From Sphingobacterium corticibacterium (GTDB taxonomy: Bacteria; Bacteroidota; Bacteroidia; Sphingobacteriales; Sphingobacteriaceae): a DNA stretch of 64,000 nt. Below are positions 17,039 to 25,883 of this stretch, in pieces. Within the stretch, counting starts at the first letter, position 1; each line of letters begins with the position of its first letter. Made by a program: the position numbers and the translations under genes. The notes under the pieces were generated by a model. It worked only from the letters and a program-made list of their open reading frames with translations, searched no databases and was not told the DNA's origin. The DNA lies in assembly GCF_004208525.1 (NCBI RefSeq), contig NZ_SGIT01000003.1:124001-188000 (forward strand). Direction: 5' to 3'.

Positions 17039-17854
17039 TTATTGCAATGCTATCAATTCTTTTAGAATCTTTGTCATTTTTGGCTCTGCTTCGGTAGCCA
17101 CTTGTATGATCTCTGCAAAAGAAACAGGTTTTAATTCGGCATGAAATCCTTCATCGGTTACTACCGAAATCGCAAATACCGGTAACCCCATATGATTGGC
17201 CACAATCACTTCAGGTACGGTACTCATACCGACAATATCACCCCCAATGATACGCATATAACGATACTCGGCTTTTGTTTCCAGATTCGGCCCTTGCGTG
17301 GAGACATACACGACTTTATGCGCTCTGTATTTGAAGCGATCGGCAATCTCCAACGCTTGCTGAATCATATCCTTGTTATACGGCTCATTCATGTCGGGAA
17401 AACGCGAACCAAAATCGTCGTCGTTTGGTCCCCGCAGCGGATTGTCGGGAAGTAAATTGATATGATCCTCGATAATACCCATGTCGCCTTTCAGAATATT
17501 CGGACTGAGCGATCCCGCGGCATTGGATACAAAAAGCTTCTGGATACCTAAAGCTTTCATCACCCGTACCGGAAACGTGATCGCCTGCATATCATATCCC
17601 TCATAATAATGAAGGCGTCCCTGCATAGCCACAACCCGGCGCCCGTTCAACAAACCAAAAATCAGCTTTCCACTATGAAATTCGACCGTTGATATGGGGA
17701 AATTGGGAATATTGGAATACATCATCTTGTATTCTATATCTATTTCCTCCACCAATTTGCCAAGCCCTGTGCCTAAAATAATACCAAATTCCGGTGTGAA
17801 ATCGCCTATTTTACGACGAATAGAGACGACGGTTTCTTCTATTAAATGATACAT
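17039..17854 (-). CDS. Purine nucleoside phosphorylase, trimeric (class I)
   Basis: 271 residues, normal for the family. It splits purine nucleosides with phosphate into base and ribose-1-phosphate in the cytoplasm. Landmarks: GIILGTGLG (phosphate loop, ~24-32), GRLHYYEG (~79-86), VSNAAGSL (~109-116) and STQGPNLETKAEYR (~183-196), whose Glu matches the base-binding Glu201 of the human enzyme. At the position of human Asn243 this protein has Asp (VVTDE, ~232-236), so purine preference may differ from the 6-oxo type. It is followed by a porin gene and preceded by a tRNA with its own terminator. Confidence 0.92.
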   Translation of the reverse strand: MYHLIEETVVSIRRKIGDFTPEFGIILGTGLGKLVEEIDIEYKMMYSNIPNFPISTVEFHSGKLIFGLLNGRRVVAMQGRLHYYEGYDMQAITFPVRVMKALGIQKLFVSNAAGSLSPNILKGDMGIIEDHINLLPDNPLRGPNDDDFGSRFPDMNEPYNKDMIQQALEIADRFKYRAHKVVYVSTQGPNLETKAEYRYMRIIGGDIVGMSTVPEVIVANHMGLPVFAISVVTDEGFHAELKPVSFAEIIQVATEAEPKMTKILKELIALQ

Positions 17855-17895
17855 GTTGGATTAAAAGTAAAAAATAAACTGTAGAAACGAAAAAA

Positions 17896-17919
17896 GAGAC
17901 TATTAAAGTCTCCTTTTTT
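17896..17919 (-). terminator. Terminator of tRNA-Val(GAC)
   Basis: Stem GAGACT (17896-17901) / AGTCTC (17907-17912) with a 5-base loop, preceded by A5 and followed by T6 on the plus strand. On the minus strand it ends in a T run just after the tRNA. It is symmetric enough to work in both directions. Confidence 0.8.
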
Positions 17920-17920
17920 G

Positions 17921-17995
17921 TGGGAAATACTGGGTTCGAACCAGTGACCCCTACCTTGTCGAGGTAGTGCTCTAAACCAGCTGAGCTAATTTCCC
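17921..17995 (-). tRNA. tRNA-Val (anticodon GAC)
   Basis: 75 bases on the minus strand: acceptor GGGAAAT/ATTTCCC, discriminator A, D arm GCTC AGCTGGTTTA GAGC, anticodon stem CTACC/GGTAG, loop TCGACAA, T arm ACTGG TTCGAAC CCAGT. The anticodon is GAC, reading GUC/GUU. Position 33, normally U, is C here. CCA is not encoded. Confidence 0.93.
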
Positions 17996-18014
17996 GGTCG
18001 ACGCTTGCGCGGCT

Positions 18015-18022
18015 CAAAGATA
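18015..18022 (-). promoter_or_regulatory. -7 element of the tRNA-Val(GAC) promoter
   Basis: TATCTTTG on the minus strand, an exact TAnnTTTG, 19 bases before the tRNA. The upstream element is weak (T-rich only). Confidence 0.6.
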
Positions 18023-18065
18023 GTTAATGTGAAATCAATTTTAAAATTTATCTAAAATGAGTTTA

Positions 18066-19553
18066 TTAAAGTCTGCGTTCCTCCCGCGGCAGTTTACCGG
18101 GTGAAGTCCCCCACATCAGCAGGAAAGTCGTCAATCCATTATAAACAATCAATTCAAAACCAATACGATAGCTGGTATACGGTATAATATAATACGTATT
18201 CAATACATACCATATAATGGGCGACAAAATACAGAAATACGGCACCAGATTATCCTTCACCTTATTTCGCGTTAAGATCCCAAAGGCAAATAAACCCAGC
18301 AATGGCCCATACGTGTAACTCGCCGCGGTAAAAATAGCCGTCACGACCGAATCGTCATTTAATAGCCGGAATATCAAAATGACGACAAGCATCACGACGC
18401 TAAAGGCGAAATGCACTATATTCCGTTTCCGCACCAAGGCCTTCGCATTCGGATCCTTTGCTTTATTAAAGTCGAGAAAATCCACACAATACGATGTCGT
18501 CAACGCCGTGAGTGCCGAATCGGTGGTCGCGAACGTTGCCGCCGTCAATCCCATCATAAAGATGACCCCCGCAGCTATAGACAGATGGTTCAGTGCAATC
18601 TCGGGATAAAGATAATCTGGTGTACGGAGCATGCTGATATCAATCCCTTTTTCGGCCACATAAATGTAGAGCAATGCCCCAACGGCCAAGAAAAATAAGT
18701 TGATAACAACAAATACCCCCGTAAACGTGAGCATGTTTTTCTGTGCTTCACCAATAGTTTTCATGCTCAAGTTTTTCTGCATCAGATCTTGGTCGAGACC
18801 GGTCATCGCAATCGTTACAAATGCTCCTCCAACAATGTGTTTCCAGAAATGATTTCGATCTCCTAACAAATCTTCCCATACCACAATCTGTGAATAAGAA
18901 CTTTCTTTCACACGCTCAAATGCCTCCAAAACAGATATACCAAGCCCATCGGCCATAAAATAAATCGACAAGACAACAGCTAGTACCAGACAAAATGTTT
19001 GGAACATATCCGTGATAATGATGGTCTTTAGTCCACCTTTATTGGTGTATAACCATATTAAAAGCAAACATCCAGCTACCGTAATTCCAAAAGGCACGTT
19101 CCAGGCGTCAAAAATGAATTTTTGAAGAATAATAGCTACCAGGTACAACCGAAATGCTGATCCGATTGTTCGGGACACCAAGAAGATCATTGCCCCTGTC
19201 TTGTAGCTCGTATGCCCTAATCGTTCCTCCAAATAGGTATAAATGGACGTGAGGTTCATCCGATAATAAAGTGGCAACAAAACGTAGGCGATCACCAGAA
19301 ACCCAAGGGCGTTCCCCAAAACAAATTGAAAATAGCTAAAGTTTGAAACCCCTACAGCTCCCGGAACGGAGATAAAAGTAACCCCCGACAGTGCTACACC
19401 AATCATCCCGAACGCAACCATATACCATTTGGAACTTTTGTTTGCTACAAAGAAAGTAGCATTGTCAGCGGTTTTACGGGAAGTGAAATAAGACACGCTC
19501 AGTAGTATACCGAAATATACGAATAAAAACGTCAATAGGGTGATTGGCGACAT
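18066..19553 (-). CDS. Sodium:solute symporter next to MurQ, possible MurNAc importer (MurT-like)
   Basis: 495 residues with about 13 hydrophobic helices. SSS-family landmarks are at the N-terminus (FFVANKSSKWYMVAFGMIG, ~34-52), SIYTYLEERLGHTSYK (~103-118) and GLTAATFATTDSALTALTT (~335-353), which includes the sodium-site region. It starts 16 bases after the MurQ stop, so it is in the same operon. In Tannerella forsythia a symporter of this family beside murQ imports MurNAc. By context this one may do the same; the sequence alone does not prove the substrate. Confidence 0.85.
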   Translation of the reverse strand: MSPITLLTFLFVYFGILLSVSYFTSRKTADNATFFVANKSSKWYMVAFGMIGVALSGVTFISVPGAVGVSNFSYFQFVLGNALGFLVIAYVLLPLYYRMNLTSIYTYLEERLGHTSYKTGAMIFLVSRTIGSAFRLYLVAIILQKFIFDAWNVPFGITVAGCLLLIWLYTNKGGLKTIIITDMFQTFCLVLAVVLSIYFMADGLGISVLEAFERVKESSYSQIVVWEDLLGDRNHFWKHIVGGAFVTIAMTGLDQDLMQKNLSMKTIGEAQKNMLTFTGVFVVINLFFLAVGALLYIYVAEKGIDISMLRTPDYLYPEIALNHLSIAAGVIFMMGLTAATFATTDSALTALTTSYCVDFLDFNKAKDPNAKALVRKRNIVHFAFSVVMLVVILIFRLLNDDSVVTAIFTAASYTYGPLLGLFAFGILTRNKVKDNLVPYFCILSPIIWYVLNTYYIIPYTSYRIGFELIVYNGLTTFLLMWGTSPGKLPREERRL

Positions 19554-19569
19554 AGTTAAAAGTAAAATA

Positions 19570-20385
19570 TTACGATTTTAAGGATTGATAACTTTCGATA
19601 GCTTTCCGCACATTACCATAGCGCTCTAACAGTATCGAGGCTGCTTCTTGATCGAGTCCTGTCTCCTCCATAACCATCCGCACGCCGCGGGCAACTAGTT
19701 TTATATTCGACAATTGCATATCGACCATTTTATTGCCTTTTACCCGTCCGAGCTGGATCATGACGGAAGTGCTCAGCATATTGAGCACCAGCTTTTGCGC
19801 TGTACCTGATTTCATCCGCGTAGAACCTGTTACAAATTCGGGACCGACTATAACTTCTACCGGATATTGTGCTTCCTGCGCAATAGGTGAATTACTATTA
19901 CATACGATACATCCTGTTACCAATCCTTCCGCATTAGCTCGTCTCAATCCACCAATAACATAAGGCGTTGTTCCGGATGCTGCAATCCCAATGATGACAT
20001 CGTTCTCATCGATACCGTACTCTTCCATATCTTTCCAAGCCTGTTCCATATCATCTTCTGCAAATTCCACGGCTTTACGAATGGCTGTATCGCCACCGGC
20101 TATCAATCCGATAACCCAGTCAAAGGGCACGCCAAAAGTCGGTGGACATTCTGAAGCATCTAAAATACCCAAACGGCCACTCGTTCCAGCACCTATATAA
20201 AATAAACGTCCCCCCATTTTCATTTTCTCCACGGTAACGTCCACCAGCGCTTCCAGTTGTGGAATCGCTTTCTCCACAGCTAATGGCACGGTTTTATCCT
20301 CCTTATTCATATTAGTCAACAATTCGTTGACCGACATTTTATCTAAGTCTCGGTAGTTCGACTCCTTTTCCGTAACTCTTACCAT
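19570..20385 (-). CDS. murQ: N-acetylmuramic acid 6-phosphate etherase
   Basis: 271 residues. It removes the lactyl ether from MurNAc-6-phosphate, giving GlcNAc-6-phosphate and D-lactate, in the cytoplasm. The SIS fold carries the family hallmark from RLFYIGAGTSGRLGILDASE (~60-79) to CPPTFG, with catalytic Glu79, and a second acidic site in AVEFAEDD (~105-112). GSTRMKSGTAQKLVLNMLST (~192-211) is also typical. It is the enzyme that links peptidoglycan sugar recovery to the NagA pathway. Its neighbours are a symporter downstream and a glycan-uptake cluster upstream. Confidence 0.96.
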   Translation of the reverse strand: MVRVTEKESNYRDLDKMSVNELLTNMNKEDKTVPLAVEKAIPQLEALVDVTVEKMKMGGRLFYIGAGTSGRLGILDASECPPTFGVPFDWVIGLIAGGDTAIRKAVEFAEDDMEQAWKDMEEYGIDENDVIIGIAASGTTPYVIGGLRRANAEGLVTGCIVCNSNSPIAQEAQYPVEVIVGPEFVTGSTRMKSGTAQKLVLNMLSTSVMIQLGRVKGNKMVDMQLSNIKLVARGVRMVMEETGLDQEAASILLERYGNVRKAIESYQSLKS

Positions 20386-20484
20386 TTAAAATTCTATTAC
20401 TTCCAACACAAAAATGCAAATTTTAATCTAAAACATGCATAAACACGCAGAAATACTTTAAAAAAGATTTTCCGGTTCTATGCG

Positions 20485-22350
20485 TTATTCTTTGCCGAGG
20501 TTAAATTTCATCATCATACCATCCATCGTGGTGACAACTATTTGGTTAGACCTCAAAACAAATATAGGGTTTATCATCGCATTTGAACATTTATACTGCC
20601 ATAAAACTTCTCCAGTCTTCGCATCAACGCCAGAAAGAAGTCCCGAATGGCTTGGTACAAATACTTGCCGACCGTTGGTAGCTATGGCAGACGGCGTTAG
20701 CTCATAGGGCAACTGCAATGTTGAACGCCAAGCAATATCCATACTATCTGCCGTTGTAGATACGCCCAGCAGGTTGCCATCCATCGTTTTAACATACACA
20801 TAACGTCCATCTTCTGAAAGTCCCATCGACTCGCGAACACGTATGGTATCCTTTTTTTTCCGCCAGATCACTTGTCCCGTCGTCGCATCCAAACAGGTCA
20901 TATAGCGATCCGGTGCGACAATAAAAATACGGTTGTTCGTCGCTACCGGGTAACACGCAGCTGCTGATAACATCCGGTTTTTATGCCCGTTATCCCAAGA
21001 CCATTGTAACTTACCCGTCTTTTTGGACAATGCATAGAACCCATTTCCCCAGTCACCAAATACCACTTTATCTTTATACAATGTAGGTTTTCCAGAAACA
21101 TATCCTTGGAGCTGATCGAACGTCCATTTGAGTTTTCCTTCTCTTACATCTATGGCGCGGAATGTCCCATCAGATCCGCCGATAAAAGCGACTCCCTTTT
21201 CTATTACCGCACTACCTAACACCGCTTTCTCTGTTTTTATCTGCCATTGTAACTGGCCATTTTTTGCGTTCAGCCCGTATATCGTCCCATCCGATGAACC
21301 AACGACTACTGTATTTTTCCAAACTGCGGGTGTAGCATACACTTTACCTCCCGTTTGGTACGCCCACACTTTCTTTCCGGTGTTTACATCGAGTGCAAAA
21401 ACTTGCCCGGCGGTATTGCCGGTCAAGATCAAATTCCGATGACTTTCCAGTCCTGCTCCCAAATCAGCATTATCTTGAAATCGCCAGACTTCCTGTACAC
21501 GGCTTGCATACTTATCATTTACGGAAAAATCTGGGCGTTTATAAGAAACGGTCCCTTGACCAAAGTAATGATTTTTCAAGGACACTTGTGTCCAACTTAC
21601 CTCGGTTTTCCACAATGGTCTACGCAGGCTATAGGTAGCCGTTCCATTTTCGATAGAAATAATATTGTAACCACCAACAGAATCCTTTGCCCGCAAATTG
21701 GAACGCCCCATGATACCTGGTATCCCCTCCCAATTGTATACACTGTTATTATGCCCATGTCCACACATTGCCAATTGCACATTCCGTTGTTTTAAACGGT
21801 CTATTGCTTCAAACCAGTTATTCAAGGAAGAGTCCAACGGATAATGGTTAATAAAGATCAGTGGGGTCTCGGTATCCGGATTCGCCTTAAACACCGAGTC
21901 CATCCACACTAAGTTCTCCCGAGGTATCTGCCCTGGGCTCATGCGCATGTTAGGTCCTGATGTCGTCCCCATAAACATATAACCTTTGTGACGGAAGAAG
22001 AACGTCTCATCGCCAAATACTTTCCGAAATGAGTTGGCACCACTTTCTGACCAATTGCTGTCGTGGTTACCGGGCAATACGTATAAAGGTAACGAGAGGC
22101 TATCTAAAATCTGCTTTGCCAGGGCAAGTTCGTCATCTGACCCAAACTCTGTTACGTCTCCCGATAGGATGACAAAATCGATATCGCTTTGTTGGTTAAG
22201 ATCCCGAACAGTACGCCTTAAATCCTCTGCACCGGTTGCCCCGCCTACGTGGGTATCGGTTACCTGCGCGAATTTGAAGGGTTGCGGGAAACAAACAAGA
22301 CTTATCAGCAAAAAGCATATAACAAGAATATATTTAGGTATCGCAAGCAT
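20485..22350 (-). CDS. Calcineurin-like phosphoesterase fused to a PQQ-type beta-propeller
   Basis: 621 residues. Signal peptide ~1-22. Metallophosphoesterase domain ~25-235 with all metal motifs: DTH (32-34), GD (64-65), GNHD (94-97), H169 and GHGH (197-200). Residues ~280-620 form PQQ-like propeller blades with repeated GKKVWAYQTGG, GQLQWQIKT, GKLKWTFDQ, GKLQWSWDN and GEVLWQYKC units. The enzyme should act outside the inner membrane on a phosphate ester; the propeller probably binds ligand or partner. It starts 4 bases after the GH18 stop, so it is in the glycan operon. The substrate is unknown. Confidence 0.88.
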   Translation of the reverse strand: MLAIPKYILVICFLLISLVCFPQPFKFAQVTDTHVGGATGAEDLRRTVRDLNQQSDIDFVILSGDVTEFGSDDELALAKQILDSLSLPLYVLPGNHDSNWSESGANSFRKVFGDETFFFRHKGYMFMGTTSGPNMRMSPGQIPRENLVWMDSVFKANPDTETPLIFINHYPLDSSLNNWFEAIDRLKQRNVQLAMCGHGHNNSVYNWEGIPGIMGRSNLRAKDSVGGYNIISIENGTATYSLRRPLWKTEVSWTQVSLKNHYFGQGTVSYKRPDFSVNDKYASRVQEVWRFQDNADLGAGLESHRNLILTGNTAGQVFALDVNTGKKVWAYQTGGKVYATPAVWKNTVVVGSSDGTIYGLNAKNGQLQWQIKTEKAVLGSAVIEKGVAFIGGSDGTFRAIDVREGKLKWTFDQLQGYVSGKPTLYKDKVVFGDWGNGFYALSKKTGKLQWSWDNGHKNRMLSAAACYPVATNNRIFIVAPDRYMTCLDATTGQVIWRKKKDTIRVRESMGLSEDGRYVYVKTMDGNLLGVSTTADSMDIAWRSTLQLPYELTPSAIATNGRQVFVPSHSGLLSGVDAKTGEVLWQYKCSNAMINPIFVLRSNQIVVTTMDGMMMKFNLGKE

Positions 22351-22354
22351 AATC

Positions 22355-23377
22355 CTATTTACTTACTTCATGAGCAGCTTTTAGCAGTGCATTACCTCCT
22401 CTAGCATCCTGTCCATATTCCCAAAACATCACGCCATTACCACGTTCTTTTGCTAATTCTATTTTGGATTTGATCGTAGGGATACCATTGTAATAATAAG
22501 TAATTCCCTGCACATCAAATTCATCTTCGTTAGGGTCGGCACCACTACCTAATAAGGCCGAATAGGTCAAGGACACATTGTCTTTATTCTTACCATAAAG
22601 CGGCATTCCTAAAATTGCTTTTTCCTTTGGCAAACCTTTTTCATTCAGCCAAACATCGAATACTCGATTTGCCATATAGTAAGTTGCGTGGTGATCTGGA
22701 TTTTCCGGATCTATATTAAATCCATCATACGCCATTAAGTTCACAAAATCCACGGCCTCAATGGTACCTGCGGTTATTCCTTCTTTCACTGGCCCCGCGT
22801 ACAATCCGGGGGTTACCGCAATGCTCAGATACTTATGCCACGAATGTAATTCGGCCGACAAATCTTTAGCAAAAACTTCAAAAGTGACATCACTTCCAAA
22901 ATTAGCACGCGGATATTCCCAGTCAAGGTCTATCCCATCCAAGTTATAACGAACAGCAAATTCCACAAGGCTTTCCACTAATTTATTGCGTGTTTGCTCG
23001 TTTGCCGCGATTGTTCTAAACATCAACTCATTCCCCTGTATAGAAATGGCCGTTTTTACATTGTATTCTTTTGCCAACTTATTCAAGGCGTCAAAGTTTC
23101 CGTGATTTGTAAGCGTCTGTAATGTTCCGTCTTCTTTGGGGTTTAGGAATGCAAAATGTAAATGGGTAATATACGCAAGTTTTACAGTATCAAAATTTGC
23201 TATCGCAGCATTATGATAGCAATAAGCAACACGCTTAAAAGAATTGTCTGCGATATATTCTCCCGTTGGTTTCTCAACCGCTTTGGAACCATAATCATCG
23301 GTCACCCATATTACATCTTTTTTACAGGATGAAAAAACAATAACCGATGTTATAAAAAGTAGGAATAACTTTTTCAT
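22355..23377 (-). CDS. GH18-family glycoside hydrolase lipoprotein
   Basis: 340 residues. Signal peptide with Cys18 (VFSSCKKD). The GH18 active-site motif DxxDxDxE is intact at residues 147-154 (LDGIDLDWE), with Glu154 as the acid. In this family the sugar N-acetyl group helps catalysis, so it cuts next to GlcNAc: chitin, peptidoglycan or N-glycan cores. The YYYNGIPTIKSK and GVMFWEYGQDARG stretches close the barrel. In this operon it is likely the surface or periplasmic enzyme that trims GlcNAc-containing oligosaccharides taken up by the SusC/D pair. Confidence 0.92.
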   Translation of the reverse strand: MKKLFLLFITSVIVFSSCKKDVIWVTDDYGSKAVEKPTGEYIADNSFKRVAYCYHNAAIANFDTVKLAYITHLHFAFLNPKEDGTLQTLTNHGNFDALNKLAKEYNVKTAISIQGNELMFRTIAANEQTRNKLVESLVEFAVRYNLDGIDLDWEYPRANFGSDVTFEVFAKDLSAELHSWHKYLSIAVTPGLYAGPVKEGITAGTIEAVDFVNLMAYDGFNIDPENPDHHATYYMANRVFDVWLNEKGLPKEKAILGMPLYGKNKDNVSLTYSALLGSGADPNEDEFDVQGITYYYNGIPTIKSKIELAKERGNGVMFWEYGQDARGGNALLKAAHEVSK

Positions 23378-23442
23378 GAACCTTATTTTAAAATTTAAAT
23401 ATCAGCGGTTCTCTTCCATGATTGGAGAAGAGAACCGATTTA

Positions 23443-25062
23443 TTATCTCTTTACTTGATCGATTGCCAAACCATATGGCGCATAGCCTTTAAATAAGAAG
23501 CTAGCAGTTTCTGAACCATCCAGATTATAGCGTTTTACACCTGAATTAGCAGCCGATGGACCTAAAGTTGGTGGGTTTCCACTACCATAGATATCCGAAA
23601 TAGCTCTGTACCCGTAATATAGATACCCTTTACCATCCTCGTCGACATCAATGTCCATATTGGTAATATATACGTACTCTCCAGCTGCGCCTTGGTCACT
23701 GTACCCCCCCGAGCCGATATTCATCGACCAATGCGTATCCACCGAGATGATATTAGACCCATCCATATCTGCTCTATAAATACCTAAACCATGCCCTGCA
23801 TCAGCTCTGTTTGTAGCAAAGTAAATATGACTGTTTACTTGATCAACTACAAATGTTCGGATAGCATGACTTTGTATAGCTGTCGTGAATTTGCCGATAT
23901 AGTTACCATCATAACCATATTTATAAATTCCTTTTCCAGTGGTTCCAGCATAAGACACCCAAATTTCATTACCTACTTCTTTTATGTCTGAAGCGAAATA
24001 AGTGGAAACTCCTTCACCTGCAATAGTCGCATTGATGTTGAACTTAATCGCCGGATAAGCAGCTTCTGACGAGGAAGCATTAATAACACGTACTCCCCAA
24101 TTCCTGCAGGTCCACCAAATATTTCCAAATCTGTCTACAGTATGCATCCAAGGGTCATCACGATAATCCAAAGAAGCGGCAACTGGTTTAGTAATGATAT
24201 TTTCACCACTACCATCCAGATTATAAGATTTCAACACCCCGTCAGCAATAGCGGCGTCTCCCGCAGAGAACCTTGTTCCAAAACCTGTCTCTGAAAGATA
24301 AAGTTTGTTCCCTTTTACGGAGAGTCCAAAGGCATTATAACCCGTTGTGGCGCCAATCCACTCTACCTGACTTTCACTCTGCGTAGTCAGCTTATATTTA
24401 TAGATACGTCTAGTGAACGCATCGGTGAAGTAAATCGTTTTTGCCAACTCTCCTTGAACAATTATGACAACCTCGGTGCTAAGTGTCTCGTCTCCATCAT
24501 TTACAGTTAGCTTCACCAGCTGCGGTCCTTCTGTCGTAAATGTAACCTTTGGGTTCGCTGCCGTGGAAGTACCTGCGGGGCCAAAATCCCATTCGTAACT
24601 AACAGGACGCCCCGGAAATTGGAAAACCCTCGCAGCGAACGTCACTTCTAAAAATACACCGATATTTTCGGGAACAACGATAACAGGTTGTTGTTTTTCT
24701 ACAACAATTTTCTTGGTAATTTCCTTTTGTTCACCGTCTTTCCAAGTTGTCAGTTTCACGTTGTATTCACCGGGCAACTCATAAAAAGCAGAATCCGGCA
24801 CCATTTTTTCTGACTGACTATAACTTATGGTATCTCCTTGCGGCGTTATCGTCTTAGCTCCGGAGAATTCCCACAAGAATTTATCCGCATTTTTAGAACG
24901 GTTTGTTAAACCGACTTTAGCAGGAGCAAATATTTCAATGGTGGGAAAATCAAAATTTGTGATGTAGTCTCCTTGCTGTCCTATACTCGTGATTTCTTCC
25001 TTTGAACATCCCAGAAAAATGGTCAACCCGATTACCAGATATAAAAATTTAATCCTTTTCAT
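23443..25062 (-). CDS. Lipoprotein with PKD domains and a beta-propeller
   Basis: 539 residues from the ATG at 25062, four bases after the preceding stop. An ATG at 25083 would overlap that gene and spoil the signal peptide. Lipobox Cys19 (FLGCSKEE). Two PKD-type Ig-like domains (~40-200; note VSYEWDFGPAGTSTAANP) are followed by a six-bladed propeller (~205-539) with repeats such as YNLDGSGEN, RADMDGSN and YNLDGSET. It is likely a surface glycan-binding or cell-wall-binding lipoprotein of the uptake complex. No catalytic motif seen. Confidence 0.82.
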   Translation of the reverse strand: MKRIKFLYLVIGLTIFLGCSKEEITSIGQQGDYITNFDFPTIEIFAPAKVGLTNRSKNADKFLWEFSGAKTITPQGDTISYSQSEKMVPDSAFYELPGEYNVKLTTWKDGEQKEITKKIVVEKQQPVIVVPENIGVFLEVTFAARVFQFPGRPVSYEWDFGPAGTSTAANPKVTFTTEGPQLVKLTVNDGDETLSTEVVIIVQGELAKTIYFTDAFTRRIYKYKLTTQSESQVEWIGATTGYNAFGLSVKGNKLYLSETGFGTRFSAGDAAIADGVLKSYNLDGSGENIITKPVAASLDYRDDPWMHTVDRFGNIWWTCRNWGVRVINASSSEAAYPAIKFNINATIAGEGVSTYFASDIKEVGNEIWVSYAGTTGKGIYKYGYDGNYIGKFTTAIQSHAIRTFVVDQVNSHIYFATNRADAGHGLGIYRADMDGSNIISVDTHWSMNIGSGGYSDQGAAGEYVYITNMDIDVDEDGKGYLYYGYRAISDIYGSGNPPTLGPSAANSGVKRYNLDGSETASFLFKGYAPYGLAIDQVKR

Positions 25063-25066
25063 AACG

Positions 25067-25855
25067 CTAAATATTGTTTTCAAATGTACGTGGTGTCGCT
25101 GATGTTACGGCTCCTGTTGGGGTAGTAACCCTTGCATCGATCCGTACATTATAGGTTCCTTTTTTTGCAATACTACTTACTATCGATATAAGATTCTCTT
25201 TTGCTAAATTTTCTTTAAGATTATTAATCCCCACCTGTGTCAAGGCATAAGTTCCACCATTCGTGAAATGTGTCTGTGGCGCTTCAGGGAATAGCAATAA
25301 GTAATCCTCCTTTGTAATGTTATAGGCTATTATACTTTTCAGAATGGCAAAATCAACATCTGATAAACTGGAAATTAGCGCAATATCACTCGGATATTTT
25401 CCATCCAATCTTTCCAATTCATATTCGAACCGAATAACGTAATTATTAGATACGGTTACCCAGTATTTGTCCAGATCGTTGGACAAAACCGTATTCCATA
25501 CCGCCATATTCTTGATGGTATCTGTAAGAATCAACGTAGAGAATGTACTGTTGTTAGATGTAATATCTTTCGTATCTATTGATGTCCCTTTTTCCAAACT
25601 CAATTGTATTCCGAACGATTCAAAAATAGTCTCGTGAAATTCGACTTTATCAAACCTATCATCTCGTTGCCATGTAGAAACTGTTACGGCCACGGTATCA
25701 CCGATAGCCGGCCTTGTATTATTGAAACTCATACTTATCTGAGCTGAAAACTCCTCATTTGTGGTTCCCAATTCTGTTATAGGATCATTCTTCTCACAAC
25801 TGCTTGACCAGCAAACTGTAATTAACAGAATGGTATATAGAATAACTTTTTTCAT
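25067..25855 (-). CDS. Lipoprotein of unknown function in the glycan operon
   Basis: 262 residues. Lipobox Cys20 (SSSCEKND). The N-terminal half looks like an Ig-type beta domain (IGDTVAVTVSTWQRDDRFDK), and the sequence ends with GTYNVRIDARVTTPTG. I do not recognise a defined family; position after SusD suggests a SusE/SusF-like surface binding protein. Confidence 0.78.
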   Translation of the reverse strand: MKKVILYTILLITVCWSSSCEKNDPITELGTTNEEFSAQISMSFNNTRPAIGDTVAVTVSTWQRDDRFDKVEFHETIFESFGIQLSLEKGTSIDTKDITSNNSTFSTLILTDTIKNMAVWNTVLSNDLDKYWVTVSNNYVIRFEYELERLDGKYPSDIALISSLSDVDFAILKSIIAYNITKEDYLLLFPEAPQTHFTNGGTYALTQVGINNLKENLAKENLISIVSSIAKKGTYNVRIDARVTTPTGAVTSATPRTFENNI

Positions 25856-25883
25856 CAGAATAAATTTTTTAAAATTACTTTCA

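Noticed and set aside
17921..17995. tRNA-Asp read on the plus strand (GTC in the loop)
   Set aside because: The D arm (GCTCAGCTGGTTTAGAGC) and the acceptor order are correct only on the minus strand.
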